DNA of 64,000 nt from Lachnospiraceae bacterium. GTDB taxonomy: Bacteria > Bacillota > Clostridia > Lachnospirales > Lachnospiraceae. Location of the stretch: the NCBI GenBank assembly GCA_014804265.1, contig JAAVAC010000017.1:44385-108384 (forward strand), written 5' to 3'. The notes beneath the pieces are model-generated. The model was not told where the DNA came from, did not search any database, and saw only the letters and a program-made list of their open reading frames with translations. Both the position numbers and the translations under genes were made by a program. This document shows positions 1-9,535 of this stretch, in pieces. Positions within the stretch are counted from its first letter, which is position 1; the number at the start of each line of letters is the position of its first letter.

Positions 1-192
1 TATTTCGGCATCATGTTTCGGATTTTCTAACCCCACAATTTCATCATCATCAGAAACACCAAAAATCAACACACCGCCAAATTCATTGGCAAAAGAACTT
101 ACGCTTTTTAACCAACTTTTCGGTTTTTTCTCTTCCAGCTTAAGTTTTTTATCATATTCAGTGGCTTCGCCTGTAATGTCTCTAACTGCCAT
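1..192 (-). CDS. AlbA_2/Schlafen-type putative ATP/DNA-binding domain protein, N-terminal fragment truncated by window edge
   Basis: Reverse-strand reading gives MAVRDITGEATEYDKKLKLEEKKPKSWLKSVSSFANEFGGVLIFGVSDDDEIVGLENPKHDAE, with the E..EFK..S..K.V.AFANT.GG.L..GV.D motif style of AlbA_2 domains. Confidence 0.6.
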   Translation of the reverse strand, partial: MAVRDITGEATEYDKKLKLEEKKPKSWLKSVSSFANEFGGVLIFGVSDDDEIVGLENPKHDAEI

Positions 193-234
193 ATAGTTAC
201 CTTCTTTCTGTTTTTACCATAATAATATTTCCCT

Positions 235-1866
235 TTACAGCAGCCGCACCTTCTTTGCAATCCCCACAAGCATGCTCCCCTTTGGAAACCGCCTAAGCTC
301 CTCCTCCGAAATAGCCCCAATCTTTATTGCCGTCACAAAATAAATAACCGCTCCTGCCCCAATTGCCCCAAACAGGGAAATCATATTGCTTTTAATCAGA
401 TAGTGCAGCCCTTTATAAAGATAATGTGCTCCTGCTCCCATAAGGGCCGCAGCAAGAAAAGGAAGTACAAAGGTCTTCACATATTTTTGCTGATAGCCTA
501 AACATCTTTTTATAGAAATGCCGTTTAAAATACACATAAAAAAGGAATACACAATCATGGCAATTGCCATGGCATATAAGCCCAGATCCGTATATAAAAG
601 CAACGGCACTAAAACCACGATTTGAAGCACCAGGGCAACTGCCGCATTGATCACTGGCATATTGACTTTTCCGATTCCCTGAAGCACACCGTTTGTCAGG
701 GTAGATACTCCATAAAAAATAATGGAAACTGTCATTACCTGCAACAGGCCTGCTGCCAGTTCGATAGATTCCTTTGGCCTTGGAAACAACAGAGTAACAA
801 CAGGTTCTGCCAAAGAAAACAACCCTACTGCAGCAGGAATGGAAATCAGCATAGTAGTATGGATTGCCTCCCCGATCTTCTCATTGGTCTCCCTTTTTTC
901 TCCTCTGGCATAAGTGCCGGAAACTGTAGGAATAATGGCTGCGGACATGGCAGAAGCAATTGCTATAGGGATATTTGCCAGTACAACTGCCTTTCCCGCA
1001 AAAATACCGTACATAGTGGCAATCTCTTTTTCGGAAACCTTTTTTACAGCTCCGTATATTTCCTCAAAAATCTTTTGATTGATGGAGGTATTGGAATTAT
1101 AAATAAAGGTGCTTAAAATAACGGGAGTCACCATAAATATGATAATCCGGAAAATCTGGTCCGTAGACAAAAGCTCTCTTGTCCGGTCTTTTTTTATCTG
1201 TCTGTAAATGGTGTCCTTATTAATGGAATAGACCCAGTACATGAATATAAGTGCAATCAGCACCCCCGCTCCCGTTCCCAGAGCACTTCCCATAGCCCCG
1301 TAGACCGCTCTGGTGGTATCGTCCTGATTTGCTACAAGCCCTATGAGAAGATGGGCGGCTGCTAAACTGATGACCGCATTTAAAATCTGTTCCGCAATCT
1401 GGGAAACAGAAGTCTGCAGCATGGACTTATGCGCCTGAAAATAACCCCTAAGCACCCCTAATATGCCGGAGAAAAAAATAGTGGGGGCAAACACTCTCAA
1501 CACTACCACCGCATTTTTCTGCACTAAATGAGACGCCCCGAAATAAGCAAACAGGCTGGCGGCGCCGCCTACGATAAATACATAAATCAAAGCACATTGA
1601 AAAATCCGGTGTGCGTTTTTATATTCCTTTAAAGCAAGTCTTTGGGAAATTACTTTGGAAATCGCAGAAGGAATGCTGTAAGAGGATACTAACAGGATAA
1701 TCGTATAAATATTATAAGCAGAGCTGTAATATCCATTTCCTTCGTCTCCGATAATGGCAGCCAAAGGGCTTCTATATAAAAGGCCGATAATCCGGCTGAT
1801 AATTCCGGCAGCAGCCAGAATCCCCGCCTGTATGACAAAACTGTTTTTCCTGCTTTTCTGGTTCAT
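235..1866 (-). CDS. MOP-superfamily flippase (SpoVB/MurJ-like polysaccharide biosynthesis protein)
   Basis: 543-aa polytopic protein starting SFVIQAGILAAAGIISRIIGLLYRSPLAAIIGDEGNGYYSSAYNIYTIIL, typical of SpoVB-like flippases. Confidence 0.85.
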   Translation of the reverse strand: MNQKSRKNSFVIQAGILAAAGIISRIIGLLYRSPLAAIIGDEGNGYYSSAYNIYTIILLVSSYSIPSAISKVISQRLALKEYKNAHRIFQCALIYVFIVGGAASLFAYFGASHLVQKNAVVVLRVFAPTIFFSGILGVLRGYFQAHKSMLQTSVSQIAEQILNAVISLAAAHLLIGLVANQDDTTRAVYGAMGSALGTGAGVLIALIFMYWVYSINKDTIYRQIKKDRTRELLSTDQIFRIIIFMVTPVILSTFIYNSNTSINQKIFEEIYGAVKKVSEKEIATMYGIFAGKAVVLANIPIAIASAMSAAIIPTVSGTYARGEKRETNEKIGEAIHTTMLISIPAAVGLFSLAEPVVTLLFPRPKESIELAAGLLQVMTVSIIFYGVSTLTNGVLQGIGKVNMPVINAAVALVLQIVVLVPLLLYTDLGLYAMAIAMIVYSFFMCILNGISIKRCLGYQQKYVKTFVLPFLAAALMGAGAHYLYKGLHYLIKSNMISLFGAIGAGAVIYFVTAIKIGAISEEELRRFPKGSMLVGIAKKVRLL

Positions 1867-2044
1867 GGTCTGGTTCCTTTTTTATCTTCATCCGGATAAA
1901 ACCGGCAGATCTTTTTACTAGTATTAGCATAATGTATTTTTTCCATAAAGTCCATGAAAATTTATTGCAGTTTTTTTGAACCAATCCCTCATGTAAAATG
2001 TCTTATATATGAGTATACTCATCATAGAAGGAAAGGAGGAACCC

Positions 2045-2545
2045 ATGAAGGGTAATGAACAATGCTTAAACAGTTATTTTATAGAGACTGTAAGCAAAAA
2101 TAAAACAGCCATGTTCCGTCTTGCCTATTCTATCGTTTTAAATGTGGAGGACGCAGAAGACATTGTGGGGGAAACTATATTAAAGGCTTTCAGCCACTTG
2201 GAAAAGTTAAGAAATCATAAAAAAATGAAAGCATGGATATTTCAGATTCTGGTAAATGAGTCCAAATCCTATTTAAGAAAAAGAAGCCGGATTGAGCTGG
2301 TAGGGGATTCTTCCTTATTTTTACAAAAGGAAGAAAAAAAAGATACTGCCTCTGACTTATTGGAGCTCGTATGTCAGATGGACGATTCCTTTAGAGAGGT
2401 GCTTATCCTCTATTATTTTGAGGAATTTCGCATTAAGGAAATTGCAAAGATTCTTGCAATACCGGAGGGAACTGTAAAATCAAGACTTTCCAGAGCAAGA
2501 GAAGAATTAAAGCAATCCATGGAAAGTAATCATTGGAAAGGATGA
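2045..2545 (+). CDS. ECF-type sigma-70 family RNA polymerase sigma factor
   Basis: Region 2 (AYSIVLNVEDAEDIVGETILKAFSHLEKL) and region 4 (FREVLILYYFEEFRIKEIAKILAIPEGTVKSRLSRAREELK). Start moved to the ATG after GGAAAGGAGG. Confidence 0.88.
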   Translation: MKGNEQCLNSYFIETVSKNKTAMFRLAYSIVLNVEDAEDIVGETILKAFSHLEKLRNHKKMKAWIFQILVNESKSYLRKRSRIELVGDSSLFLQKEEKKDTASDLLELVCQMDDSFREVLILYYFEEFRIKEIAKILAIPEGTVKSRLSRAREELKQSMESNHWKG

Positions 2546-2550
2546 AGATT

Positions 2551-3768
2551 ATGAATAAATTTGATAAAGAAATACGTAAACTTGCAAAGCAAAGCAACTG
2601 TCCTACAAGTAAAAACTACGAAATAAAAATTAACAATATGTTAGAAGACCTTGGAAAGGAAGCTTCCAGACAGCCGGCAAAAAAAGCTGCCAACCTGCCA
2701 TTTTTTAAAGTTGGCATTGCTGCCTGCGCATTGACCCTGATATGCCTTGTCTCTGTTCCAGTGGCAGCACAGATTATGGACTATGTAAAACAAAGAATGC
2801 TTTCCATGAATGACAAGGAATTTGAGGAAATCGCAGCCTCCAATGATGAACATAATATAACAAGAGAGCATGATACGGAAGCAATAACCTACTCCAGAGA
2901 AATGTCCGAACAAGAAGAGAAACGTTATTCTGAATTATTGGATAAATACGAAAACGAAGGTTTATTTCCGGAAGGAAAATTACAGATTGTGGATAAACTG
3001 GAGAATCCCGAAACTATCGATTCTCTTGTCTATGAAACCTACAACCGAAAACTCTTTTTACCGGAAAAAGAACTGTCAGACGAAGAGTTATTGGAAATCA
3101 TTGATTATTATAGGAAATCTGACTATGTAGTACAAAATTCCGGTCAAGCAAAAGTGATTAAAGAAGCCCTGCAGAAATACCAGTCAGACCCTTATCCAAA
3201 TGCAACGGATCTATCTGAGGAAGAAGCAGCCGCAAAGGCCGCTTTCTATTTAGAAGCCGTATATGGCTTAGATTCTGCCACAATGGATAAGACCGCTGAA
3301 TTTGTAGCAAGTGAAGACCCTATCAGTGACAATTATGCCGACTGGAAAGTGACATTTAAGGGAACCGATGATTTTAATTATATTGTAAATGTATCACAAA
3401 ATACCGGGCTGATTTCATCAATGCAAATATTTAAAGGAGAAACCTTTTATGGCTATCCCAGACAGGCTGCCCAAATAAATGAAACGCTTTACACCTCTGT
3501 ATATGAGCAGACGAAGGACATTTTTGAAAACATGAACCCTTCTTTAGAAATTACAAAAGGCCTGATAGCATATAGTAAGACAGAAGACAATAAAGCAGAC
3601 TATGGCCTATTGGACATTAAATTTTTTACAAGGGACGGTTATTGCTTCTACTTCCAATATATTCTTGAGGAAGATGTTTACGATTTCCTGTATGTATCCC
3701 AATGTGAGTACGATTCCTATTTAGAATCCTCTTGGGGTGATTATCTGGTTATACCTATGGAAGAATAA
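2551..3768 (+). CDS. Predicted membrane-anchored anti-sigma-like protein co-transcribed with the ECF sigma factor
   Basis: Overlaps/abuts the sigma gene; short cytoplasmic N-terminus, one TM (FFKVGIAACALTLICLVSVPVAA), large extracytoplasmic domain. Confidence 0.6.
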   Translation: MNKFDKEIRKLAKQSNCPTSKNYEIKINNMLEDLGKEASRQPAKKAANLPFFKVGIAACALTLICLVSVPVAAQIMDYVKQRMLSMNDKEFEEIAASNDEHNITREHDTEAITYSREMSEQEEKRYSELLDKYENEGLFPEGKLQIVDKLENPETIDSLVYETYNRKLFLPEKELSDEELLEIIDYYRKSDYVVQNSGQAKVIKEALQKYQSDPYPNATDLSEEEAAAKAAFYLEAVYGLDSATMDKTAEFVASEDPISDNYADWKVTFKGTDDFNYIVNVSQNTGLISSMQIFKGETFYGYPRQAAQINETLYTSVYEQTKDIFENMNPSLEITKGLIAYSKTEDNKADYGLLDIKFFTRDGYCFYFQYILEEDVYDFLYVSQCEYDSYLESSWGDYLVIPMEE

Positions 3769-3827
3769 TAGAATTAAAACTGAAGAAGACCTGCTTTGCA
3801 GGGGGGAGTTGGATTTGATAAACAGAC

Positions 3828-3865
3828 GTGGGAGCTGGCATAGCATATGCTATACCAGCTCCCAC
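3828..3865. repeat. Core-less copy (C1) of the dispersed palindromic element family; 38-bp near-perfect palindrome
   Basis: GTGGGAGCTGGcATAGCAT/ATGCTATaCCAGCTCCCAC, flanked by ggatttgataaacagac on the left and taaatatggaaaag on the right, like the other copies. Confidence 0.8.
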
Positions 3866-3907
3866 TAAATATGGAAAAGACATTTGTTGCATTCGCTCAT
3901 CCACACC

Positions 3908-4747
3908 CTATAGATCTTCATCTAAAGTAGTGCTCATAGATTCAACCAGCATATTCTGGGTTGCCAGAAAAAATAGCACAAACGGAATGACGATTAACAC
4001 CGCTCCGGCACAAAAGGTTCCAAAATCACCTTGTTCGTTATAAAGATTGTAAAGTCCCAGTGCTACCGTATATTTACTTTGAGAACGAAGAATCAGTTTT
4101 GGAAAAATAAAATCCAACCAGGGTGCCGTAAAACTTGTTATAGCCAGAAATATTACAATGGGCCTGATTGCCGGTAAAATGATATTTGTAAAAATACAGA
4201 ATCTGGAAGCCCCATCCATAATGGCTGCCTCATCCATGTTTTTAGGTATAGCATCCAGATATGTTTTGACAAGCCATACATTATAAGGAATATTTCCCGC
4301 AATATAAACGAGAATCAATCCCCATATTTTATTTAATCCACCCATCCAGTATAACACATAATACATGGCAATCATTGCAAGAAAAGATGGTATAATCTGT
4401 AAAACGAACATAACAGTCAACATGCTTCTTTTACCCCAGAATTGAAATCTTGAGAAGATATAGGCGCTTACAGTACAAATAGCCAGAGTGCCAAGCATGG
4501 TAACTATGGAAATAATAAAAGTATTTCCGAACCAGACAGGAAAATTTGTTTTTGTAAATAAAGCCTGAAAATTCGTAAACCCAAATCCGTTTCCAAAAGG
4601 TATGCAGCTTAAACCGGTCATAGTATTACCCTTTGCTACTGCTGCGCTTAAAATATACAGGAACGGATAAAATACAAGTATTGTCACAACTGCTAAAAAA
4701 ATCATAGTAAATACAAAACGGATTTTATATGCTGTTTTTATGCTCAT
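3908..4747 (-). CDS. Carbohydrate ABC transporter permease (MalG-like)
   Basis: EAA-loop style motif DAIPKNMDEAAIMDGASRFCIFTNIILPAIRP; ends MSTTLDEDL; adjacent to MalF- and MalE-like genes. Confidence 0.88.
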   Translation of the reverse strand: MSIKTAYKIRFVFTMIFLAVVTILVFYPFLYILSAAVAKGNTMTGLSCIPFGNGFGFTNFQALFTKTNFPVWFGNTFIISIVTMLGTLAICTVSAYIFSRFQFWGKRSMLTVMFVLQIIPSFLAMIAMYYVLYWMGGLNKIWGLILVYIAGNIPYNVWLVKTYLDAIPKNMDEAAIMDGASRFCIFTNIILPAIRPIVIFLAITSFTAPWLDFIFPKLILRSQSKYTVALGLYNLYNEQGDFGTFCAGAVLIVIPFVLFFLATQNMLVESMSTTLDEDL

Positions 4748-6040
4748 TTATCTACCCTCCCGATACATATCTGTTTTTGTAAACTGCCATATGGAAATTG
4801 GAATCAATATGATGCACAGGACTACAATAATGACAGAAGCATAGTTGAATTTCATTATACGAAAGGTAAGGTTATAAATCCATGTAACCAGAATATCCGT
4901 ACTGCCGGCGCTTGTAATGGTTGTATTTTTAAGAGCCGGGTTTCCTTCTGTCAAGAAGAAAACAGAGGTAAAATTATTTAAGTTCTGGGTAAATCCCAGC
5001 ACGATAAAAGGCGTAGTTCTTTTCAGCAATAGAGGAATGATTACCTTACGAATCGTCTGTCCCCTTGTTGCCCCATCCACTGCTGCCGCATCATAAATTG
5101 CAGGAGATATGGTATTTAAACTTGTCAGTAAAAGAAGCATGAAGTAAGAGTACCCTGCCCACAAACTGATTAAGATACAAGTAAATTTCGCCATAAAAGG
5201 GTCGGACAGCCAGTTGACCGGCTCATTAATCCATCCCCAGCTTATAAGAGTCCTGTTCACTACACCAAAAGAGCCGTTTAACAAGGTTTTCCATACAAGC
5301 ATGCTGATGACTGCCGGAACCGCATACGGAAGCATGAGAACAGTCTGCATGACCGGCCGAAATTTAAAATTATTATGATGTAAAATATATGCCAGTACCA
5401 ATCCGCCTATATAACAAAATACAGTTGAAAACACCGCAAATAGAATTGTCCATAAAAATACACGCACAAAAGCGCTGCTCCAGGAAAGCTGGCCTCCGAA
5501 CATGGCAATGAAGTTATCCAGTCCTACCCAGGAAAAAGGTCTGCCGGGCGCAATATTTGCCGGTGCCGACAGATTGGTGAAAGCAGCCAATATGGCAAAA
5601 ATAAGCGGCACGATTACTAAAATCCCTACTAACACTACACTTGGCAAAATTCCCCATACTACAAAAGAGCCTTGTATACACTCGGATAAGGTCTTATTGG
5701 AATTTCTGAAGACACCTGTTTTACAATAGAGCCTATAGTCTCTTTCTGCTTCCCTTATGTAGTGAATATAAATAGTAACATATAGGGCTACTATCAAAAT
5801 AGAAACAATTCCATTGATCATTATGGAGGCTGAATTGCCACTATTGTTTCCTAAAGTAAAAAAGGCAATAATTGACTGAAAGAAAAAAGGAATAAAACGA
5901 ATCATAATGATTTCTAAAAGCATTAAGATGATTCCTTTAAAATACTGCTTTAAGTATAAAATATGGCTTAACCCGTTAAACAAAGCAGAAGAAAGCAGTA
6001 CAAGAAGACTTGCGCTTTCATCTCTTTTCAACTGTATCAT
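4748..6040 (-). CDS. Sugar ABC transporter permease (MalF-like)
   Basis: Polytopic, EAA motif YDAAAVDGATRGQTIRKVIIPLL, MalF-type N-terminal extension. Confidence 0.88.
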   Translation of the reverse strand: MIQLKRDESASLLVLLSSALFNGLSHILYLKQYFKGIILMLLEIIMIRFIPFFFQSIIAFFTLGNNSGNSASIMINGIVSILIVALYVTIYIHYIREAERDYRLYCKTGVFRNSNKTLSECIQGSFVVWGILPSVVLVGILVIVPLIFAILAAFTNLSAPANIAPGRPFSWVGLDNFIAMFGGQLSWSSAFVRVFLWTILFAVFSTVFCYIGGLVLAYILHHNNFKFRPVMQTVLMLPYAVPAVISMLVWKTLLNGSFGVVNRTLISWGWINEPVNWLSDPFMAKFTCILISLWAGYSYFMLLLLTSLNTISPAIYDAAAVDGATRGQTIRKVIIPLLLKRTTPFIVLGFTQNLNNFTSVFFLTEGNPALKNTTITSAGSTDILVTWIYNLTFRIMKFNYASVIIVVLCIILIPISIWQFTKTDMYREGR

Positions 6041-6058
6041 ATTGATTCCTCCTGTTAT

Positions 6059-7261
6059 CTATTCTAACGTACTATTTATAATCGCACGGTTACAGCTATC
6101 CATCGTATCCTTTACATCTGCGCCGTCCCAGATATTTTTGCTGGCAGAACTCATGGAATCCCAGAAAAATGTCATTTTCGGAGTACTTGGCATTGGGGAA
6201 GCATACTCTAACTGTTCCATGAATCCTTCAATTGCTTCATTTTTTATTTCTACTTCCACAGACGGAATACATTTTAAATATTCATAACGAAGCTTTTGCA
6301 TTTCTTCCGATAATAAAAATTTAGCAAAGTCCTCTGCCTCTTCCGGATATTTGGAGTAAGCGGAGACTAACATCAGCCTTGCTCCCGAAAAAGAAACCGC
6401 GGGAGTTTCCTCACCTGGAAGGCTTGGAAGGGTAGTAACGCCATAGTCGATTCCCGCTTCTTCAAAAACGGCCGTATTCCAAGGTCCTGAAATCTCCATA
6501 GCCGCTTTCCCTGTGGCAAACAGATTGTCCGCTATTTCCGTATTCAAATCACTAGAGGAAATGCCTACCGCTTTTGCAAGGTCACTCATAACCGTAAAAC
6601 CCCTTATTGCATCTTCATGGTCTAAATAAGTAGAAGAAGTGTCCGTACCATCCGGACCAAACAACCGGTTTCCTTTTGCTGTTGCAAAAATAATTGTATA
6701 ATATCCATTGGTTGCATCCATGACAAACCCGTAACTGCCGTCCTTTGTATGCTCCTTTGTGTAAGTAATCATATCTTCCCAGGTTTTTGGTACTTCTTTT
6801 TCTGAAATGAAAGCCTTATTATAATAAAGAGCATACGTTTCATCCGAAACCGGATAACCATACAACTGCTCTTCATAGGTGGCCGCTTTTAAACAGGATG
6901 GAAGGACACTGGCGCTGATAAAATCCGAATCCCCTGCTGGCAGAACATGGCCTCCTTCTACCAACTCTCCTAATTTATCACACGGAGCCGCAAATAAATC
7001 AGCTCCCGCTCCTGCCGGACCATCCAGAATAATCTGAGCGCTACTGTTTTGTGATTCTACGTTTTCAAATACAACATTTACCTCCGGATGCAATTCATGA
7101 TAAGCCTCGCCGACTGCCTCAATGTAATCCTTTACCTCAAGGGATTCCCAGACCTTTATAGTAACTTGTTCTTTTTCAGATTCTTTGTTCTGGCTGCCAC
7201 ATCCGGTAAAACACATGGCTGCTGCAAGAAAAGTAAGTACATATATACGTTTCTTTTTCAC
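6059..7261 (-). CDS. Extracellular sugar-binding lipoprotein (maltose/maltodextrin-type solute-binding protein)
   Basis: Lipobox LAAAMCFTGC, then VTIKVWESLEVKDYIEAVGEAYHELHPEVNVVFENV; upstream of the permeases on the same strand. Confidence 0.88.
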   Translation of the reverse strand: MKKKRIYVLTFLAAAMCFTGCGSQNKESEKEQVTIKVWESLEVKDYIEAVGEAYHELHPEVNVVFENVESQNSSAQIILDGPAGAGADLFAAPCDKLGELVEGGHVLPAGDSDFISASVLPSCLKAATYEEQLYGYPVSDETYALYYNKAFISEKEVPKTWEDMITYTKEHTKDGSYGFVMDATNGYYTIIFATAKGNRLFGPDGTDTSSTYLDHEDAIRGFTVMSDLAKAVGISSSDLNTEIADNLFATGKAAMEISGPWNTAVFEEAGIDYGVTTLPSLPGEETPAVSFSGARLMLVSAYSKYPEEAEDFAKFLLSEEMQKLRYEYLKCIPSVEVEIKNEAIEGFMEQLEYASPMPSTPKMTFFWDSMSSASKNIWDGADVKDTMDSCNRAIINSTLE

Positions 7262-7505
7262 TGGTTTTCTCCTCCTTTATAAATTATTTACAAAAATTTT
7301 TGGCTGTTTTTGTCATACTTTACCAATTTATTCTACCTTATATGATTTTTTTACGCAAGTTGTAATATAAATAATTTTTGTAAATAGAAATAAGTTTCCA
7401 ATCCTGTCTGTTTTCCATAAAGAATACGACAAATAAGCCGATAAATACTATAACAGAAACTGCAAAAGGACTTGCAGAAAAAAGATTTTAAGGAGGAAAT
7501 CGAAT

Positions 7506-8318
7506 ATGGCAACTATTAATAATTCCCTGTATACACAAGCTTATGAAAATACTTACAGCTATGAAAAAAGCAGAGAAAAGAAAAACGTAACAAGTAATGA
7601 GACTTCCCAAAAGACATCTGCTGCCAATAAAGCAGAGGAGACCTATGGGAAGGACAAGGTAGAGGTAAAGGGAGCCGGCACTTACGGAAACCCAAAACTG
7701 AGCCAGACGGCACTGGATTATTACAACTCCCTGAAAAAGAAATATGGAAATCTCAATTTCGTACTGGTAGCTTCCGATAAGAAGCAGGAAGCCGAAATGA
7801 TGAAGGGAAGCTTTGCAAGCCCCAATGGTCTTACTGTTTTAATTGATACAGATAAGATTGAACGGATGGCAACCGACGAAGCATATCGGAAAAAATATGA
7901 GGCGATTTTAAGCAATGCCACATCCGGCCTTTCACAAATGAAGACTCAGCTCGGCAGCATGGCAAACAATGTAAAAGCCTACGGAATGAGCGTAAACGAC
8001 AATGGAATGGGCTCCTTCTTTGCAGTCATTGATAAATCACTGGCCTCCCAAAAGGAGCGGATTGAAAAGAAAGCTCAGGAAAAAGCCCAGGAAAAGAAGA
8101 AAGACGCTAAAAAAGCAGAAAAGAAAAAGGCAGAAGAACGGTTAGAGGAAAAGAGAAAATCTGCTAAGGAAGTAGACGAAGAAACTGTAACTATTACTGC
8201 TAACTCTGTGGATGAACTGCTTCGGAAAATCGATCAGTATTATCAGCAGGAAAGATTCAACAACCTTCGGACGGAGGAAGAAAAGGCTGTGGGCAGCCAG
8301 TTGGATTTTTCGATTTAG
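7506..8318 (+). CDS. Uncharacterised protein, resembles DUF6033-type proteins
   Basis: Good RBS (aaggaggaaatcgaatATG); Lys/Glu-rich C-terminal half; family recalled from memory, not searched. Confidence 0.6.
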   Translation: MATINNSLYTQAYENTYSYEKSREKKNVTSNETSQKTSAANKAEETYGKDKVEVKGAGTYGNPKLSQTALDYYNSLKKKYGNLNFVLVASDKKQEAEMMKGSFASPNGLTVLIDTDKIERMATDEAYRKKYEAILSNATSGLSQMKTQLGSMANNVKAYGMSVNDNGMGSFFAVIDKSLASQKERIEKKAQEKAQEKKKDAKKAEKKKAEERLEEKRKSAKEVDEETVTITANSVDELLRKIDQYYQQERFNNLRTEEEKAVGSQLDFSI

Positions 8319-8341
8319 TGCATTTTGTGAGATTGATTAAA

Positions 8342-8382
8342 AAAACATCCGCTTTGGCCTGACTGGCTTTGGCGGATGTTTT
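8342..8382. terminator. Bidirectional intrinsic terminator-like hairpin
   Basis: AAAACATCCGC...GGCGGATGTTTT downstream of CDS 7506..8318. Confidence 0.8.
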
Positions 8383-8385
8383 ATC

Positions 8386-8487
8386 CTAAGTAAAGATATT
8401 TGCCTCTTCATTTGATATGTGATTTTTGATTGCATATGCTTCCATTTCCTGAATCGAAAGCATTTCAACATCTGATTGAATACTCAC
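8386..8487 (-). CDS. Candidate 33-aa small protein (GTG start)
   Basis: MSIQSDVEMLSIQEMEAYAIKNHISNEEANIFT*; upstream AAGAAAGAAGGTGCCAAAT could be an RBS; the terminator hairpin lies directly downstream. Confidence 0.35.
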   Translation of the reverse strand: MSIQSDVEMLSIQEMEAYAIKNHISNEEANIFT

Positions 8488-8657
8488 ATTTGGCACCTTC
8501 TTTCTTTTTTACTTTTCTTCTATTTCTTAGTATAAGCAAAAATTTTTCAAAAACAATGATTTATTCTAGCTTTATACGAAAGTGAGAATATGTGAGAAAA
8601 ATTTAAACAAACAATCTAAAAGTTAGAAATGTGTTAGGAAAAAGGATATTCGTAATA

Positions 8658-8697
8658 AAAAAAGAAAACACCAGATTCAAAAAAATCTGATGTTTCC
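8658..8697 (-). terminator. Intrinsic terminator downstream of tRNA-Pro
   Basis: Minus strand: GAAACATCAGATTTTTTTGAATCTGGTGTTTTCTTTTTTT. Confidence 0.8.
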
Positions 8698-8711
8698 ACC
8701 CTTTCAGGCAA

Positions 8712-8785
8712 TCGAAGCGACGTGATTCGAACACGCGACCTCTGCGTCCCGAACGCAGCGCTCTACCAAACTGAGCCACGCTTCG
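8712..8785 (-). tRNA. tRNA-Pro (anticodon CGG)
   Basis: CGAAGCG/CGCTTCG acceptor, CTGCG-TTCGGGA-CGCAG anticodon arm, T-arm GTGTTCGAATCAC; 3' CCA not encoded. Confidence 0.95.
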
Positions 8786-8894
8786 ATAATATCTGCTGTT
8801 ACCAACGAATATTATTGTAACAAAAAAAAATGGTTTTGGCTATCCCCTTTTTAAATTTTTTGTGATAATATTGTATTTTACTTTACAAGGCTTG

Positions 8895-9167
8895 TTAAAA
8901 TAGATCAGAATGTGTTCCTGTGCGGAATAAAAATAACTCAAGCCTATCTTGGCTGATGCGGTAAATAAGAAGCCAATCCGGCTCAACATGACATTCACGA
9001 AATCCCTTATAATTACCTGTTAATCCGTGGTCACGATACTTTTCGTCTAACTTTTGTTCACATGCTAATGTATTAACAACGTCTCGTAAATGTTCTATTT
9101 TACAACCACGTTTTTTTGCAAGCTTTAAATCCTTTTTAAATTGATTGGATGGAACAATCTCAAGCAT
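8895..9167 (-). CDS. YafQ/RelE-family mRNA interferase toxin
   Basis: FKKDLKLAKKRGCKIEHLRDVVNTLA...YRDHGLTGNYKGFRECHVEPDWLLIYRI, diagnostic of YafQ-type toxins. Confidence 0.9.
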   Translation of the reverse strand: MLEIVPSNQFKKDLKLAKKRGCKIEHLRDVVNTLACEQKLDEKYRDHGLTGNYKGFRECHVEPDWLLIYRISQDRLELFLFRTGTHSDLF

Positions 9168-9441
9168 CGGTAAGCACCTCGTCTAAAACTTCATCAAAAG
9201 ATTCATAACGCTTGTAATTGCCTGGATACTTTTTCATTTCTTCATATTCATCCAGCGCTGCCTTTGTTTCTGCATTTAGTGCTGGACGTTTTACCTCAAA
9301 CGGAATGCCATTATGATTGATAGCAGAACGCAGGAACATATTAATTGCCGAAGACATATTTAAGCCAAGATCGCTAAAAAGAGCTTCTGCCTCCTGCTTT
9401 AATGCAGAATCCACACGTACATTAATATTTGTAGTAGCCAT
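9160..9441 (-). CDS. RelB/DinJ-family antitoxin
   Basis: MATTNINVRVDSALKQEAEALFSDLGLNMSSAINMFLRSAINHNGIPFEV; overlaps the toxin gene by 8 nt. Confidence 0.9.
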   Translation of the reverse strand: MATTNINVRVDSALKQEAEALFSDLGLNMSSAINMFLRSAINHNGIPFEVKRPALNAETKAALDEYEEMKKYPGNYKRYESFDEVLDEVLTDA

Positions 9442-9535
9442 ATATGATATCACTCCTTTTAATTCTATTATATGCGCAATTGCAAACACTGTCAACCAAA
9501 CAAGATGAATTGTTTTACAATGTTTTGCGTAATGC

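Noticed and set aside
622-1116. 164-aa ORF antisense to the flippase gene
   Set aside because: Entirely antisense to a strongly supported CDS; composition is typical of shadow ORFs.
9160-9495. Antitoxin start at 9495 as given in the ORF track
   Set aside because: The protein begins convincingly at MATTNINVRVD (9441), preceded by AAAAGGAGTGATATC; the upstream extension is not antitoxin-like.
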